Shown here piece by piece: positions 45,061 to 58,201 of a DNA stretch of 64,000 nt (position 1 is its first letter; every line of letters begins with the position of its first letter). Source of the DNA: Rhynchosporium graminicola (taxonomy: Eukaryota; Ascomycota; Leotiomycetes; Helotiales; Ploettnerulaceae). The DNA lies in the NCBI GenBank assembly GCA_900074885.1, contig FJUW01000023.1, positions 518,319 through 582,318 on the forward strand, given 5' to 3'. Made by a program: the position numbers and the translations under genes. A model generated the notes under the pieces. That model was not told the origin of the DNA and did no database searches. It saw only the letters and a list, made by a program, of their open reading frames with translations.

Positions 45061-47561
45061 ATATCTTAATTCTAAATAAGAACCGAACTTCTTATTTACT
45101 TTACTTTATAGCTAATACTAACTAACGAGCTTATATACCGCGTACTAGTTAGAACTAGGAATATTATACTTTAAGTACCTTACTTAAAGTATCGCTACTA
45201 AGAACGAAATAGCCTCTAAAGAAGGATTAGTTATAGGAGAAGGATCCTAAGTTAATAAGATAGAGAAGACTAATAAAGTTACTCTACCCCGAGTTAACCT
45301 GCTCGATATCTATTATAGAAATCGTAATAACTTAGGATAATTTATCCTTTAGTACTAAATATACCTTACCTTTAATAGAAACAAGTTCGAAGCAGATTCC
45401 CTTAAAGTACTATAGATTACTTCGTTTCTCTACGATACTACTACTTACTAGATCGAACTAGCCTTAAGTAATTACTTAGTTAATCGATATCTAACTAGGG
45501 CCTATTCTACCGCTATAACCGAAAAGAGTCGAGTTATCTTTCGAATTATCGTAAGCTTTATTACTACTATTAAAGGAGTCTTCGGAGACCCTAATAAGAA
45601 AGAATAAGCTAAGAAGCACTTACTCGGAATTCGATAGTAAGGATCTATTTATGAATATACTACTAAGTTCTACTGCTATTCTATATAGTTAGACTAGACT
45701 CATAGTAGATTAACAGCTTAATACTACTAGGGCCTTAAGGACTATATTAAGAATAAGCTTTCTAGGACTAATAAACTAGATAACTTAGAAGACTTATTTA
45801 AATCGTCTATTACTATTAATAAACGAATCTAGGAATAAGTAAAAGAGAAAAGAGAATACTTTATATGTACTTACCTTCGGAAACCTTAATTTCTATAATA
45901 ATATAGTAAGTATTAAGGAAACTTCTAGCTTTATCTAAATAATAAATATAACTATTATAATCTAATAGAAATAGATAGAATAGAAAGAGGATCTAAAGGC
46001 TAAGCTAAGAAAGATAAATATCGAGAGAAGAATCTCTGCTATATATATAGTAAGCTAGGATATCTCGCATATGATTATTCTTAGAAGAAGAAATAAGGAG
46101 AGAAACCTTAGAATAAACTTAAGAGAGAATTCGAACTAGTAGAAAAGAAGCTAAATTACTAAGAAGCTTCTAGCGCAGAATAGAGTTCGCAGGACTTTAT
46201 AGCTTATAAATCTAGCGAAGAATTCGAAGAGAACTTAGTTAAACTTCTAGATAAAGACTAAGAAAGCTAAAGTATTATAGATAAAAGAAACTATCTATAT
46301 AATAGTCTTCTATATAATAACGAAAACTAGACTCTTCGAAATCATAATAATAGAAGAAGAATATAAGCTTATAATAGAACTAAATCCGGTTTTATAGAGT
46401 ATTATTAAACTTATAATATATTTAACCCGAGTATAGACTATATTATAGCTTATTATAATATTACTACTATTATATTCTAAGTTAATACGAGGGATATCGA
46501 GGAATAACTAGATCGTTATATAGCTAATCTCGAAGGAGAACTTGAACTAAAGGAATTCGAATAATTAGATTAGATCCTTCGAATTAAAGATACTTAAGCT
46601 ATTACTAAGGAAACAGAAGAGGAACGCTATTAATAGAGAAGATAATACTTATTAGAACTAGCTACTTATTAAAAAACGATACTAAATCTGATCTAAGAGT
46701 AAGCTGATCTCTACTACTATATACTCTATATCCTAATTACCTACGAACCTGGCCTTAGGATCTAATTAGACGAAATAATAAGGAGAATTATTAAAGAAGC
46801 ACGTAATTACTCTATAATAGAACTACTATATCTAGAGCTTACTACTACTAGAGAGTTCGATTAATTAATCTTACTAGTTATAGTAAATAATATTAAGATA
46901 AAAGCACTTATCGATTCAGAAGCTATAGGATACTTTATGAACCCGGCCTTTATCGAGAAATAGAATATTCCTACTACTATTAACTCGAAACTATATTATC
47001 TTATCTTATTAGATAGAAAAAGCGCTAGGTCAGATAGATAAGTCCGCAGAAAGATAGAAAGAATAAAGATAGTTATTAATAGATACGAAGAAACGCTTTA
47101 CTTTAATATTATACTTACTAGATAATACGATATCGTATTAGGAATATTATAGCTATATAACTATAATCCTAGTGTAAACTAAGTAACTAAGAGGGTTATA
47201 TTTAGTAACTATAAATATAAACGCAGTTAACTAGCTAGTAAATAAGAGGCTAGCGTTACCTCCTTAATAATAACGCTAATAGACTCTAGCTAGTTAAGTC
47301 GAGTTCTTAGTTAAATAGAACTTAGGAATTATCTTAGTTAGATAGATAATATTCGGGAATAGCTACTTCAACTATATAGGAAGTTCTCGAAACTGTTCGA
47401 GGATCCGCAGGATATAAGAGCTCTACTTAAGTATAAGCCCTAGGATCATAAGATAAACTTTAAGAATAGATTTATACTTATCGTAGAGAAACTTTACTAC
47501 TATAACTATAATACTATAAGAACGCTTAAGGAGTATTAGAAGTTAAATATAAAGAAAAAAT
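45061..47561 (+). pseudogene. gag and protease of Gypsy family C, RIP-degraded
   Basis: A plus-strand remnant distinct from family A. It contains a gag-like region (about 45,190-46,250), a broken zinc knuckle (near 46,030-46,080), a retroviral-type protease piece (LIDSEAIGYFMNPAF near 46,910, DSG mutated) and the start of polymerase (LLKYKPWDHKINFKNRF near 47,430, the typical H/PWDHxI region ahead of Gypsy RT). It ends abruptly at 47,561 where element D begins; the RT fingers resume only at 56,276. Confidence 0.65.
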
Positions 47562-47743
47562 TGTAATGATCACTTAGTACGCTGAGGTAAATAGGTATAA
47601 TAGGATAGTAGAATAGTCGCTGGAGGTTCGCTGGTAATAATCTAGTTAATATAGAAACTAATTACTAAGGAGAGAAGGTTCTTCCTTCCTCTCTAATTCT
47701 GAAATACAGGAGTAGGAGGCACTAGGCGTATAGACCTATTATA
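47562..47743 (-). repeat. LTR of element D
   Basis: A 182-bp segment. On the plus strand it starts TGTAATGATCACTTAG and ends CCTATTATA, followed by TATCTCCCCTCTTAAA. The latter looks like a reversed polypurine tract, which would make this a minus-oriented 3' LTR. However, the adjacent open frame runs on the plus strand, so the orientation is unsettled. It interrupts family C. Confidence 0.45.
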
Positions 47744-48516
47744 ATATCTCCCCTCTTAAATACTTCTATCCTAGAAGTAAAGGTATTAAAATACCCTAGC
47801 TAGCGATACTTCAGCGAGGCGCTGATAAGGTATTCCTTTTAGGATTCACCTTTATTCTGATTCTTCTTTATTATTAGTAAGGCTAGAATACGGGGTATAG
47901 CGCTAGGTAACTCCTTTATATAAATCTTAACCTTCTCTCTTCTCTTTCTTCTTAAATGACTAATAATAATAATAGTAACTATATATAAGTTATGAATATA
48001 AGGTATCAGGTAATACTAACTTAACCTTCTAGCACCTAGAAAGAACCCTCGTAAGCGCGCTACTAGTAGTTCGCTTAAAGATACCCTTCCTTCTAGTAAT
48101 ACTTTTATCCCTATTAATAAGGGAAAAATCGTAGTCGCTAGCGGGTTATTAACTAAGCGCTAGCGAGCTGAAGACGATAACGAGGATACTAAAGGCGAGC
48201 TGAGCTAAGATAGTAGCTCTTCTGCTTATTATAATAAGACTCTTTATACTAGTTGAAAGAATACGCAGATAAAGTCGAAGGCTTATACTAAGGTGAATAA
48301 GGAGATACCGCGTCCGGAGACTTACTTGCGATATGCTAGCGAGTTATACTTTATTCCCTGACTTAAGGTATACCTTAGCTCCTAGCTCCGTTACTAGTAA
48401 GTATATAGACTATATTAAGAAAGGTAAATCTTATAAGGATATAAGTATAAATTTCCTCTCTCTAGTGAATACTTAGCTAATAGCCAGCGAGATTCTAGCT
48501 ATCTTAATAAGTATTC
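47744..48516 (+). pseudogene. Internal region of element D, coding remnant
   Basis: From about 48,000 a plus-strand frame reads coherently with stops only at former Gln/Trp codons. It contains RKNPRKRATSSSLKDTLPSS, KGKIVVASGLLTKR, a Glu/Asp-rich patch and ETYLRYASELYFIP. It resembles a basic, gag-like structural protein but no domain is certain. It is cut at 48,516 by A copy 4 and does not resume on the far side. Confidence 0.4.
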
Positions 48517-48785
48517 TGTAACGACACAAGACTCGAGGCGGTATACGAGCAAGAATAAAACAAGTAGAGAGGCTAAGAGCGATCTTATATAGTCTACTAC
48601 TAAGGAAATAAAAAGATAAGGAAGGAAGAAGAAGAGAGATAGAGTATAAAGCACCTTATATATATATACTAGTACTAGTCTGATACTATACCGAGTCGGA
48701 TACTAGTTATGCCGGGATACCTATAGACTTAGGCCCTAGTATCTATTCTTCTTCTTATATAATATTCAGGTGAGTTATTATTATA
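48517..48785 (-). repeat. 3' LTR of A copy 4
   Basis: 269 bp in minus orientation. It starts on the plus strand with TGTAACGACACAAG, the least mutated view of the LTR 3' terminus. Confidence 0.87.
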
Positions 48786-49278
48786 TTACCCCTCCCCTAA
48801 GAAGAGCTTAACCCTAAGCTCAGAAGGTTATAGTTTATATTAGAAATTAGTCTTTATTATAACTATTTTCGTTGATATTCGCGTAATAGGCGCTAGCTGC
48901 TCTTTAGTAGTAGTAAATTCCTTATTAGGTTCTGACTAGTTATATTATCGTAATAGTACTATATTAGTTATAGCTTCTAAATCGGGTAGTAAGCTATATT
49001 TACTTTATCTGTTTATAGCAGGAGTCGAGTTTAAGTAAGGCGTGGGGTATATAAAGAAAGAGGTTTATTAATATTAGAGCCTTTCCTTTTTAATCGCGAT
49101 AACTACTCTAACTTATAAGTTTACTCTCCTTAGATTACGATATAGTTCCTAGAGTAAGTATTATTACTAACTACTATAGTAGTCTATTATAATCTTATAT
49201 ATTAATCGATCTAATTAACTTTCTCTTATTATAAGTAAGTTTCATGCTTTAGTATTAGGGATAGTCTTTAAGTAAGGT

Positions 49279-50268
49279 GTGAGTGTTTTACAGATCTATA
49301 ACGCTAACTCCTATAGTACTCTTTTAGTAGTATATTATATATATTACCTGCGATATATTCGCGCTTTTATTAAGCTAAAGTATAATAATACTCCTATTCT
49401 AGAACTTCTATATTTATTTAATAAGCTTAACTCTAAGCTTTATAAGTATTATTCGGTATTAAAGAGTAGTTATAAGTATATAAGTTACTTAGGCTTAAAT
49501 ATAGTTATATATACTAACGCGTTATAGTTACCTGATTACGTTAATACGAAGTATACTATTTTATCTAGTTTACTTTCTAGTAGTAAAGCTAAGGACGCGG
49601 AGCTGAATCGGGGTAGTATTATAGCTACTTATAAGGCTATTAATCGGATCTATTATCTCGCGAAATCTGCTACTTCTACTATTATATTAGAGATTACTAC
49701 TATATAATTAGCAGAGACTTAAGCTTTAAGGCGATCTATAGAGAAAGTATTTAAGGAGTTAGAGTTTATTAAAGTAATAAGTTAAGATCCTTAATCCTTT
49801 AGATACTAGTATAATACTAATATTATATAGGATTTAGATCTTTTAATAATAGATTCGGCGAAATCTAAGTTAATAATATTAATAGCGTTAAAGTAAATAA
49901 AGGAGTTAAATACTATTATATAGGAATTTATAAAGAAGGCTATATTTAAGGCTATAATATCTGATACTAGAGGAAAAAGGAATTTGCCTTCTAGTTCAGA
50001 GATAATATTAGATCTAGATACTCTCGGACCCTTTCTAAAGAAAAAAGCCTATAGGATTAGCTATTATACTTAGTTTACTACTAGAGCTATATTAGTAAAT
50101 TTAAGTAAGGAGTTAGATATAGTAATTCTAATTCTAGATATTCCAGATTTATTAGAAGCTTTAGAGACCTTAGGGGAGAAAGCTAGTAAAGTAGAAGTAA
50201 TAGAGAAAGTAGAGTTTTAGATATAGTATTATTACGAAGTATAATCAGGGGATTATTCTTAGTAATAA
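49279..50268 (+). pseudogene. Opposite-strand ORF of A copy 4
   Basis: The clearest version of the antisense frame. An 82-codon uninterrupted run (49279-49527) reads YIRAFIKLKYNNTPILELLY and SKLYKYYSVLKSSYKYISYL. Further codons to about 49,780 are interrupted only by TAG/TAA at Gln-like positions, with YTILSSLLSSSKAKDAELNR and SIIATYKAINRIYYLAKSA visible. A second frame carries on to 50,268 (AIFKATISDTRGKRNLPSSS; KELDIVILILDIPDLLEALE). It is about 300 codons in total, Lys/Ser/Leu/Tyr-rich, without signal peptide or known domain. It lies between the 3' end of pol and the 3' LTR but on the opposite strand to gag-pol. Confidence 0.6.
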
Positions 50269-50399
50269 AATTTTAATACTAGTATCTATAATAGTTTATT
50301 ATCCTCTAAGTAACTATAGTTATCTATTCTATCTTCTTAGGCCTTAATCTATTAATCTAGTTTATGCGAAAGTCTAGGTTTACTTAAGTTAGTAATATG

Positions 50400-53300
50400 A
50401 AAGTCTCTAAGCTTATATAGAGTACTTATTAGATTAGAAGTATTATACTAAGTTAAGTCCGGGTCGTAGCTTAGCTAGCTAACTTAATACTTTAGATTAC
50501 CTCTTGAGAGCTATATAGTAAGTATATCTTATAACTCCTACTCTTCTTAATTAGCGATAACCTCTAGAGGTAAGTTTAGTAGCTCTTAGTCTAGTAATAA
50601 GTCGTTCGGGTCCTTAAAGAGTAATTCTAAAGCGAATATATTATATATAGAAGATCTAACAGGTAAATCTAGCTTATAGGAGTATCCGATCTTAGCTAGG
50701 ACTTAGTATAGTCCTACCTAGAGGCTAGATAGCTTTTTACCTAGCTAGTAAATCTTAAGGTTCCTTATAAAGAGAAATACTTTATCTTCAACTTCTTAGT
50801 CGATATTACGCCGTTTCGAGTCAGTTATAGCGTATATCCTCTACTAAGTAGCTAGTATATTAGCTTTTACTAACTTAATAGCAGATTTAGTATATTTAGC
50901 TAAGGATTTAGTATTAATATAGTTAAGCTTCTCTTACGGTATCGATATAATAAGTTACTTCTTATCCTAGCTATTCTATAGTAGTATATTATATTTAAGG
51001 GTATATAGCGCTATACTAATAGAATTATAAAGTAAAGTTACTTAGGCGTAATCTATTATTAGTAGTAGTTCGCCTTAGTTACTCTAGTAGTAATTAACGA
51101 AAAGTCTAAAGTATTAGTTAATATACTAGTTTATAATCTCTATTTATCTATTAGTTTACTAGTAGAAGGAAGTAGAGAGCTTAACCTAAACTCTAATTAT
51201 ATAGTATAACTCTTACTAGAAGGATAAGATAAACTAAGCTCCTTAGTTAGATATAATTAACTTAGGAGTATATCCGAAACGATATATCTATTAGATAAAT
51301 AGTATCGTTATCCCGCGGGTATCGATATCACGATAGTATAATACTAATACGGAGTTCTTCCCTAAGTAGTTAATAAATACTAATATCCTATTAAACCTCT
51401 AGTTATTAAGCGGGAAGTCCTTAAAATCTATAGCTAAGTACTACATAAGATAGCTAAGCACTAGTAATAAGTAGAGGAATCCTTACTATTTCGTCTGCTT
51501 CAGATAAGAGTACTAGTAAGGGCGGTAATTATAAATATACTATTTTATATCTAATATAAGTCCTTTCTAGTAGTAATAGATAGAAATTATTTCGGCGGTC
51601 TTACGAGTATTTAGATAAGCGGAAGAAACTTAATCGTGGACTTTACTAATTAAACAGGTATATAATAAAGTATAGCGTTATATATATAGATAACTATTAT
51701 AAAGTAGTAAGCTATTATTAATTATATAGCTATTTCCTAATATATTCTGTTTATTAAAGAACGATTCTTAGTTAAATTAGTATAGTTTTTCGATTAAATT
51801 AAAGGAGTTAGGTATAAGTTCCGATAGTATATTAGTCCCTAGTGATATTAGGTATATATAACTAATTTAATCGATATAATATTCAGCTAGCTCTATATTA
51901 ATCTTAAGATCTAAGTAGTCTAGAGGTAATAAAACCCGAGATCTACTATCTCGCTTCTAGTATTCCTATATCCTTAGGTCCTATTATCTATAGCTAAAGA
52001 TATTAGCTTTAGTATTATCTTTACTAAGTATATATATAATTTAGAAATTAAATTCAGATAAGAATTCTATCTATCTAGCTTACTTATTAGTTAAGACCTT
52101 AGTAGTTATAAAGTACTCTAAGGATCGATAGTTCGTATATACGCTAGTATAATATTATAGAGATATAAGTTCAAGTCTCTATTTCTGGAAAGACTTAATA
52201 ATAGCGTATAATTCCTTATTATAGATCTCCTAGTTTAGTTCGTATCTATTAAGAATATAAGAGTAGAATCTAATTAGATACTACTAGTTATCTTTATATA
52301 ATTAGAAGATAACTCTAGCTATTATATTATTAGAAGCATTAGTTTCTAGTTTAGTCTATAATTTAGAGTCGAAATAGTATAGTTTCTATACTAATAGTAG
52401 CTATTAATATAACTCGTCGAAGGATTTCCTATAATTATTAATAAAATTCTATAGTACTATAGGCCTAGTAAGTATTAAGAGAGGTTTAGTGATAAGGCCG
52501 AAATTCCGAATAAATTAATAGTAGAAACTATAGAATCCTAAGAAAGATTTTATAGCTATTACTATTTCGAGGTACTTCTAGTCTACTAATAGTACTACTT
52601 TCTCGGGATCTCGCTCGATTCTATTAGTGATAATAATATATCCGAGGTACTTAGTCCGAGTAATATAGAATTCGCTTTTCTTAATATCTACTTAGAGTCT
52701 AGTATTTATTAAGTATTATAGTACTAATTTAATATATCCCTTATATTCCTAGAGCGTCTCTGAGTATATAAGAATATTATCTAGATAAGCTATATAGAAA
52801 TCGTCTAGATAGTCTAGTAGTATATTATTTATATATTATTAGTATATACTAAGTCTATTATAGAGCTTAAAAAGAAGTACTTTATATTTATAGGATCTGA
52901 AGCGAGTTCGGAAAGTAATATACTCCTCTGATTCGGGGTCTATATAGATATAATTAAATACTACTTAGATATCTAGTTTAGTAAAAATTATTACTTTAGA
53001 TATACGAGTTAAGAGCTTATCGATCCTGGATATTAGATATAAATCCTTTCGAGTGATTATATTAAGCTTATAATAATCGATATAAAAGCGTAATCCTTTA
53101 TCGGCTTTCTTAATAAATAATATAGGTAATATAAAAGGACTTTAGCTAGATTCGATAAATCCCTTATCTAAGTTCTCTATAAAGTACTTCTTAGTTACTT
53201 ATAGTTTATCTATAGATTACTAATATAAGAGCGAATATATATTAGATAATAGTTCTTTTAGAATAAATTTATAATTATATAAGCGATATAATAGAAGAAT

Positions 53301-56006
53301 ATTAGAATCCTGCTTAGAAAAGGCCTCCTTAAGAGTATAATACTATTCTAGTGGCTTTTCGGCTATAAGTTATTCGGTATCAGGATCCTCAGGGGAGTCG
53401 CTATTTAGATAATCTTATAAGAAGCGGTCTATCTTATAGATATTAGTAAAGAATAATTTAGAGCTTTTATATTTTATATTAAAGTAAAAAGCTATAGTAC
53501 TAATTTAGTAAATTAGAACTAGTTTCTAAATCCTTAGAGGTTAAGAGGAGCACTTATAATAAGGTTTTAGCGCGAGTACTTTTCTTAATAAATTCAGAGC
53601 GGAAAAGGGTTCGGATTCCTTAGCGATAAGCGGAAATAAGTTAAATAATAAGGATAATATATTAATATACTATATTGCTATTATTTAGGGTAATCGGTAT
53701 TAGTCTAGCTAGTTTATAGCTAAGTCCTGCGCGTTAGTATTAATTTAGTAAGATCGATTAATATTAGGTTTATAAAGTAGTAGAGTTATAATTATCTCCT
53801 TATTATATTAGAGGGTAACTAGATATTATTCCGGTTATAGTAGCTTATAGTAGAGCGTATCTAGCTTAACTTGAAATCGTTATATCTATTTAATATTAAT
53901 AATTATATCTTATTATCCTAAATCGAGAAGAATAAAAGAGTAGTTATAAATACGCTTATTATTAATAGAAAAGTATAAATATATGAAATAAGTAATATAA
54001 GTTCTAATAGACTATTAGAAACTACGTATTAGAATAGAATAAAGTAGTAGCTCGATCTTAATACTAAGAGCCTCTAATAGTTATCTAATAAGAGTATAAT
54101 TAATAAATAGATAGCTATTTGCTCTAGTATCGATTAAGCTATTTATAAAGACTCCTAGCTTATTTATACTAGCTATAGTTAGGTATATAAATTACTTATC
54201 TCTTATTAGAGAGTTAAGATTAAGATTAGAGAGATTATACTTATATAGACCTAGGAAGGAGTTTTTACTTAAGCTTTATTATTTCCCTTTAGTATTAGTC
54301 TAGATTCGGAAGGTATATCTTCTATTACTTCCTTAGTTACTCTTTCCTCTTCTAGAAATTCGTTAATTAATTAAACCTTAAGTAAGTTAAGGTAATCTAG
54401 CTTAATATAACTAAGCTATCTATAACTATAATACCTAAGGAGTTCTCCGGTCGAGATAGTAAGGCGTTTTAGCGCGGAGAAAGTACTAGCTTATACTAGT
54501 GTAGAGGTATATATATATAGTATAAGAGTAATTTATCGAGGGGCTAAGCTTAGGGACCGGTAAGGAGTAGAACTAGTAGAGGTCGTAGTAGTAATAGTAA
54601 GCTTATAGTATTATACTTAAGTAATAGCTTTCTCGGGATAGATATATTCTAAGTTATAGTAATACTTAGTATTAAAAGAAAGTAAGGATCTAACTATAGA
54701 AGCGTAATCCTTATTCTATATTAGTTTAATAATAGGAGTTAAAGTATATAAAAATAGTATAATCTTATCTTATATATAGAAGAACTACTTCTTCTTTTTA
54801 ATCTTACTTTAGATAGTAACGCTTTGAAATCGATTACGAAACTCGGCGAAAGTCTCGCGGGTATAGCTAAGTTATTATATTTCTAAGTAATAGAAAGCAT
54901 TATAGTAATTATTTTCCTCTAAACTAATAAGAAAGTTCTCCTCTAATAAGGAGATTATTTTATTACTAGTTTTAAACTTATTAGCTAAGTACTAAGGCAT
55001 AAGATACTCTTTAGCTAATCTAGTAACTAGTCCTTATACGAGAACACGCTAGGAGAAGTCCGTAGAGTAATAGTTAGCGTTTATAGCTAACCGGTCTCGT
55101 ATCGATACTCTCTATTAGAGAAAGGTAAGGTCTAATCTATTATCTAGAGGTAAGATCCTCTTAGTAAGATAAAACTTCTTAAGGCGTAACTCTATCGATT
55201 CAGCGCTAGGAGAGGGTAATAGTTTATTAGGAATAGTATCCTCTCTCTTAGTACTACGTATTAGAATAGAGTTTATTAGCTTATTAAACTCTAGAATACG
55301 CGGAGATTATAGTACTAGTTCTAGTAGGAGAGTCGAAGATAAGGAAGGGACCCTTATAAGGAACTTATTTTATATAGAGATTAGTCTATCTATAGTATCT
55401 TCTAAAGAGTTATTCTTTTCCTTCTAGTCTATTAATCGTTATAAGAGGGAATAGATCAGGTTCGAGTTATCTGCGATAGTAGGAGTACTTAGTAATTATA
55501 CTCCTAGTGAATCTCGCTTTTATTTTCCTTTCCTTCTTAGTTAGTACTTCCTTAATAAGATATTAATATTCTCTAGTATAAGAGACGTTTAGAGTAAAGA
55601 AGGATATAATAGATTAGGTTCGGATATAGAGCGAGAGGGATCGTATTAAGTTCCCCTAGAACTAGAGGGGTCTCTAGTTTATTAGTTAGGAGCTATAATA
55701 ATAGCTTAAAAAGAGGTATATTAGGGCTATTTCGGCGGCGATACGTAAAAGTTAAAGTTCTAAGGTATTTATTATACTTTCTTTAAAATCTATCTATAAT
55801 ACCTTTATACTAAGGGGATTATTAAAGGAGTATTAGCGAAGACCTCCTCTATTATATTATTTATAATAAACTGAATTAAACCCTAATTTATAGCTATCCG
55901 AGAGATCTCTAGTATCTCGGCTATATACGAGTAGTTATCGAATAACTAACTTAGTAATAAGATATTATAATAAGCTATCTCCGGCTATCTTGATCTTTTT
56001 ATTTAA
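50400..56006 (-). pseudogene. gag-pol of A copy 4, RIP-degraded
   Basis: Minus-strand remnant with the chromodomain-like end near 50,400-50,560, integrase to about 51,650, RNase H and RT to about 53,300, and protease and gag to about 55,900. Corresponding segments match copies 1, 2 and 5 region by region. The gag 5' part (about 55,413-55,760) that is missing in copy 2 is present here. No frame is intact. Confidence 0.72.
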
Positions 56007-56275
56007 TATAATAATATAAGACTCGAGGCGGTATATAAGTAAGAATAAAATAAGTAAGAAAGCTAAGAGCGATCTTATATAGTCTACTACTAAGGAAATA
56101 AAAAGATAAGAAAGGAAGAAGAAGAGAGATAGAGTATAAAGCGCCTTATATATATATACCGGTACTAGTCCGATATTATACCGAGTCAGATACTAGTTAT
56201 ACCGGGATACCTATGGACTTGGGCCCTAGTATCTATCCTTCTTCTCATGTGATATTCAGGTGAGTTATCGTCATA
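56007..56275 (-). repeat. 5' LTR of A copy 4
   Basis: 269 bp in minus orientation, ending TCAGGTGAGTTATCGTCATA, directly followed by family C reverse transcriptase sequence. Confidence 0.85.
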
Positions 56276-56604
56276 ACCTTATAGAGACTATTAGATAATT
56301 AATAGTAAGACTATAAGGGATATATACCTTTTGCTGAATACTTTGTACCTGCGGGATAAGCTAGCTCGAGTAAAGATATATACTAAGTTAGACTAATATA
56401 ACGCGTTTAATTTAATCCGAATCAAGAAGAGATATAAGTAGAAGACTACTTTCGTATTGCCCTTAGGGCTATAGGAATATATAATAATACTATTTAGCTT
56501 AACTAATACTCTAGTTATATATTAGAGATAAAATAACGATATTATTAAAGATTTTATTAGGAAGTTCGCTATATACTATCTAGATAATATCCTAGTGTAC
56601 TCAG
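56276..56604 (+). pseudogene. Reverse transcriptase piece of Gypsy family C
   Basis: A plus-strand RT remnant: INSKTIRDIYLLLNTLYLRD, IYTKLD, then KTTFVLPLGL and the active-site region YYLDNILVYS (YLDD mutated to YLDN). It continues family C after about 25-30 missing residues relative to 47,561, and is itself cut by element E at about 56,605. Confidence 0.65.
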
Positions 56605-57054
56605 TGTTGGATTTGTAACCAGTACCTTAGTCAGTTTACCAGTACCTTGGTCAGTTTTGCCTACATTAGCATATATACCCTGTACCTTGTTAGTATATAG
56701 TCTTAGTACCTGGTTTAGTACCTTGCCTATGTACCTTGTTATACCTGGCACCTACACCTTATACCTTGTCAATAGCCTATACCCTATATACTCTATTAGA
56801 GTTACTATAAAGGTTCTCGATAGAGTTCTACTATTCTCTAGTACGCATATCGTACTTCTAGAGGTTTCTACTAACGTACTACTAACGTAGTATAATTCTA
56901 TAGTATACGTGTCTTCTTCTATAGAGTTCTGTATTACGTAGTATAGAATATTCTAGAGAGCTCATATAGCTATATAAGTAGCTAGAATCTCTCCTATAGT
57001 TAGCTCTCTTTAAGTAAATAAAGTAAGTCAAATTGATTACCTATTATTCTATTA
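56605..57054 (+). repeat. Probable 5' LTR of Ty1/copia element E
   Basis: Starts TGTTGGATTTGTAACCAG inside the family C RT. The first 200 bases keep CA and TG and contain repeated GTACCTTG-type motifs, unlike the RIP-mutated surroundings. The 3' limit (near CTATTCTATTA, perhaps TTCCAACA before RIP) is an estimate. The open frames 56569-56751 and 56657-56890 lie in this LTR and are not genes. Confidence 0.5.
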
Positions 57055-58201
57055 TTCTGATCTTTAGCCGATTTCTACTTTTAATTTTCATATAGTAGCA
57101 ATTTACTTAGTGAAATTAGCTAATTAGACGCTTCCTCCTTCGATCGATCTCGCCTAAACTCGCTTCTGTTACTCCTTACTAATAAAGGAGCTTCCTAATT
57201 AGGCGTTACTTAGTCGTTTTCAACGACTCTTTCGCTTAGAGCTAGTAAACTAGCCCCTTTGAGCCCTACTAATACAGCTATAGCGAATCAGACTCGTAGC
57301 TCTTAACCCTAAGACGAAGTTACAGGGAAATTATAACTTGTAACCTCTCGAAGCCTTTAGAAGTAGAGACGACTTAGTGACCCTAGGTACGAAGGCCAAG
57401 ATCTTATTCCGGGGTGCCCGTAGCTACTACCGACTTAGTTTAGAAGCTAGGCCTTGTTAAGCAGTAGTATATAGCTTCTAATCGCTATTTAGCTTAGCAT
57501 ATATTATAAGTCGGCTAATATAAGCTACTATTAAGTATAAGAAGCTATCCTCGGAGAGGGTTACTTAATAGTAGTACTTAAGGCGCTATAAGGTAAAACT
57601 AGGCCTAGTAGTAAGGTTAATTTAATAGTAAATACGATAGACGTAATTACTATATACTACTATTAATTTTAACTAAGCGAAAAACTCGGTAAGATAGTAA
57701 GCTTAGCGTAGTTACTATCTTTTTCAAGGCTAAGATAAGATTAGTGTCTTTTTAAGCTACTTAGTAGCTTATATAAGTAAAACTCGTACTTTTAAGACCT
57801 CTTAGTACTTAGTATTATTGAACTACTTATAAGGAATCATATCTTCCTTTAAGGGAGATAAGCTAGTAAGCCGCTCTAACTATATAGAGTAGCTTAATAC
57901 AGCTAGCCTCTATTTAGAGGTAAACAGCTGTATGTCTTATATTGATAGTACTAAGACTAAGCCTAGCCGAGCTCTCTACTTCAAGTCAGAAGAACGTATT
58001 AACGCGCAAGGCGAAAAGAGAATAGATTATACTTCTTACTCTCCTAAGCTAGCGATTAAATACTATAAGAGACTAGCTGATTTTGAGCGTGCAAATAAGA
58101 AGGCTTTAGGCGCTATTAAGTCGATTATATCACTTGAAAACCTCGATAGATTTAAGGATAAGACTAGCGCAAAAGACCTATAGGAAGCTATTATAGCTAC
58201 C
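57055..58201 (+). pseudogene. Leader and gag of Ty1/copia element E
   Basis: The 3' part (about 57,860-58,201) is a copia-type gag N-terminal region of the UBN2-like kind. NYIE, one stop at a Trp-like codon, and LNTASLYLEVNSC run in frame into the open stretch 57932-58183 with DFERANKKALGAIKSIISLE and KTSAKDL, and after one stop EAIIATC. It is only lightly RIP-mutated, so E is young or short of RIP. It is truncated by A copy 5 at 58,202. The 57,055-57,800 leader has no assignable content. Confidence 0.6.

Larger units (their letters stand above)
48517..56275 (-). mobile_element. Gypsy family A, copy 4 (minus)
   Basis: A full-length 7.76-kb copy with 269-bp LTRs (48517-48785 and 56007-56275). 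It has the same order as copy 1: polypurine tract, opposite-strand frame, chromodomain-like end, integrase, RNase H, RT, protease, gag. The flanking 5-mers (TATTC on the left, ACCTT on the right) do not match, and the left flank is element D while the right flank is family C. The copy therefore sits at a rearranged junction rather than a clean insertion site. Confidence 0.85.

Noticed and set aside
56569..56890. ORFs on both strands near 56.6-56.9 kb
   Set aside because: They overlap the LTR of element E and the family C RT, owe their openness to repeated short motifs, and show no domain.
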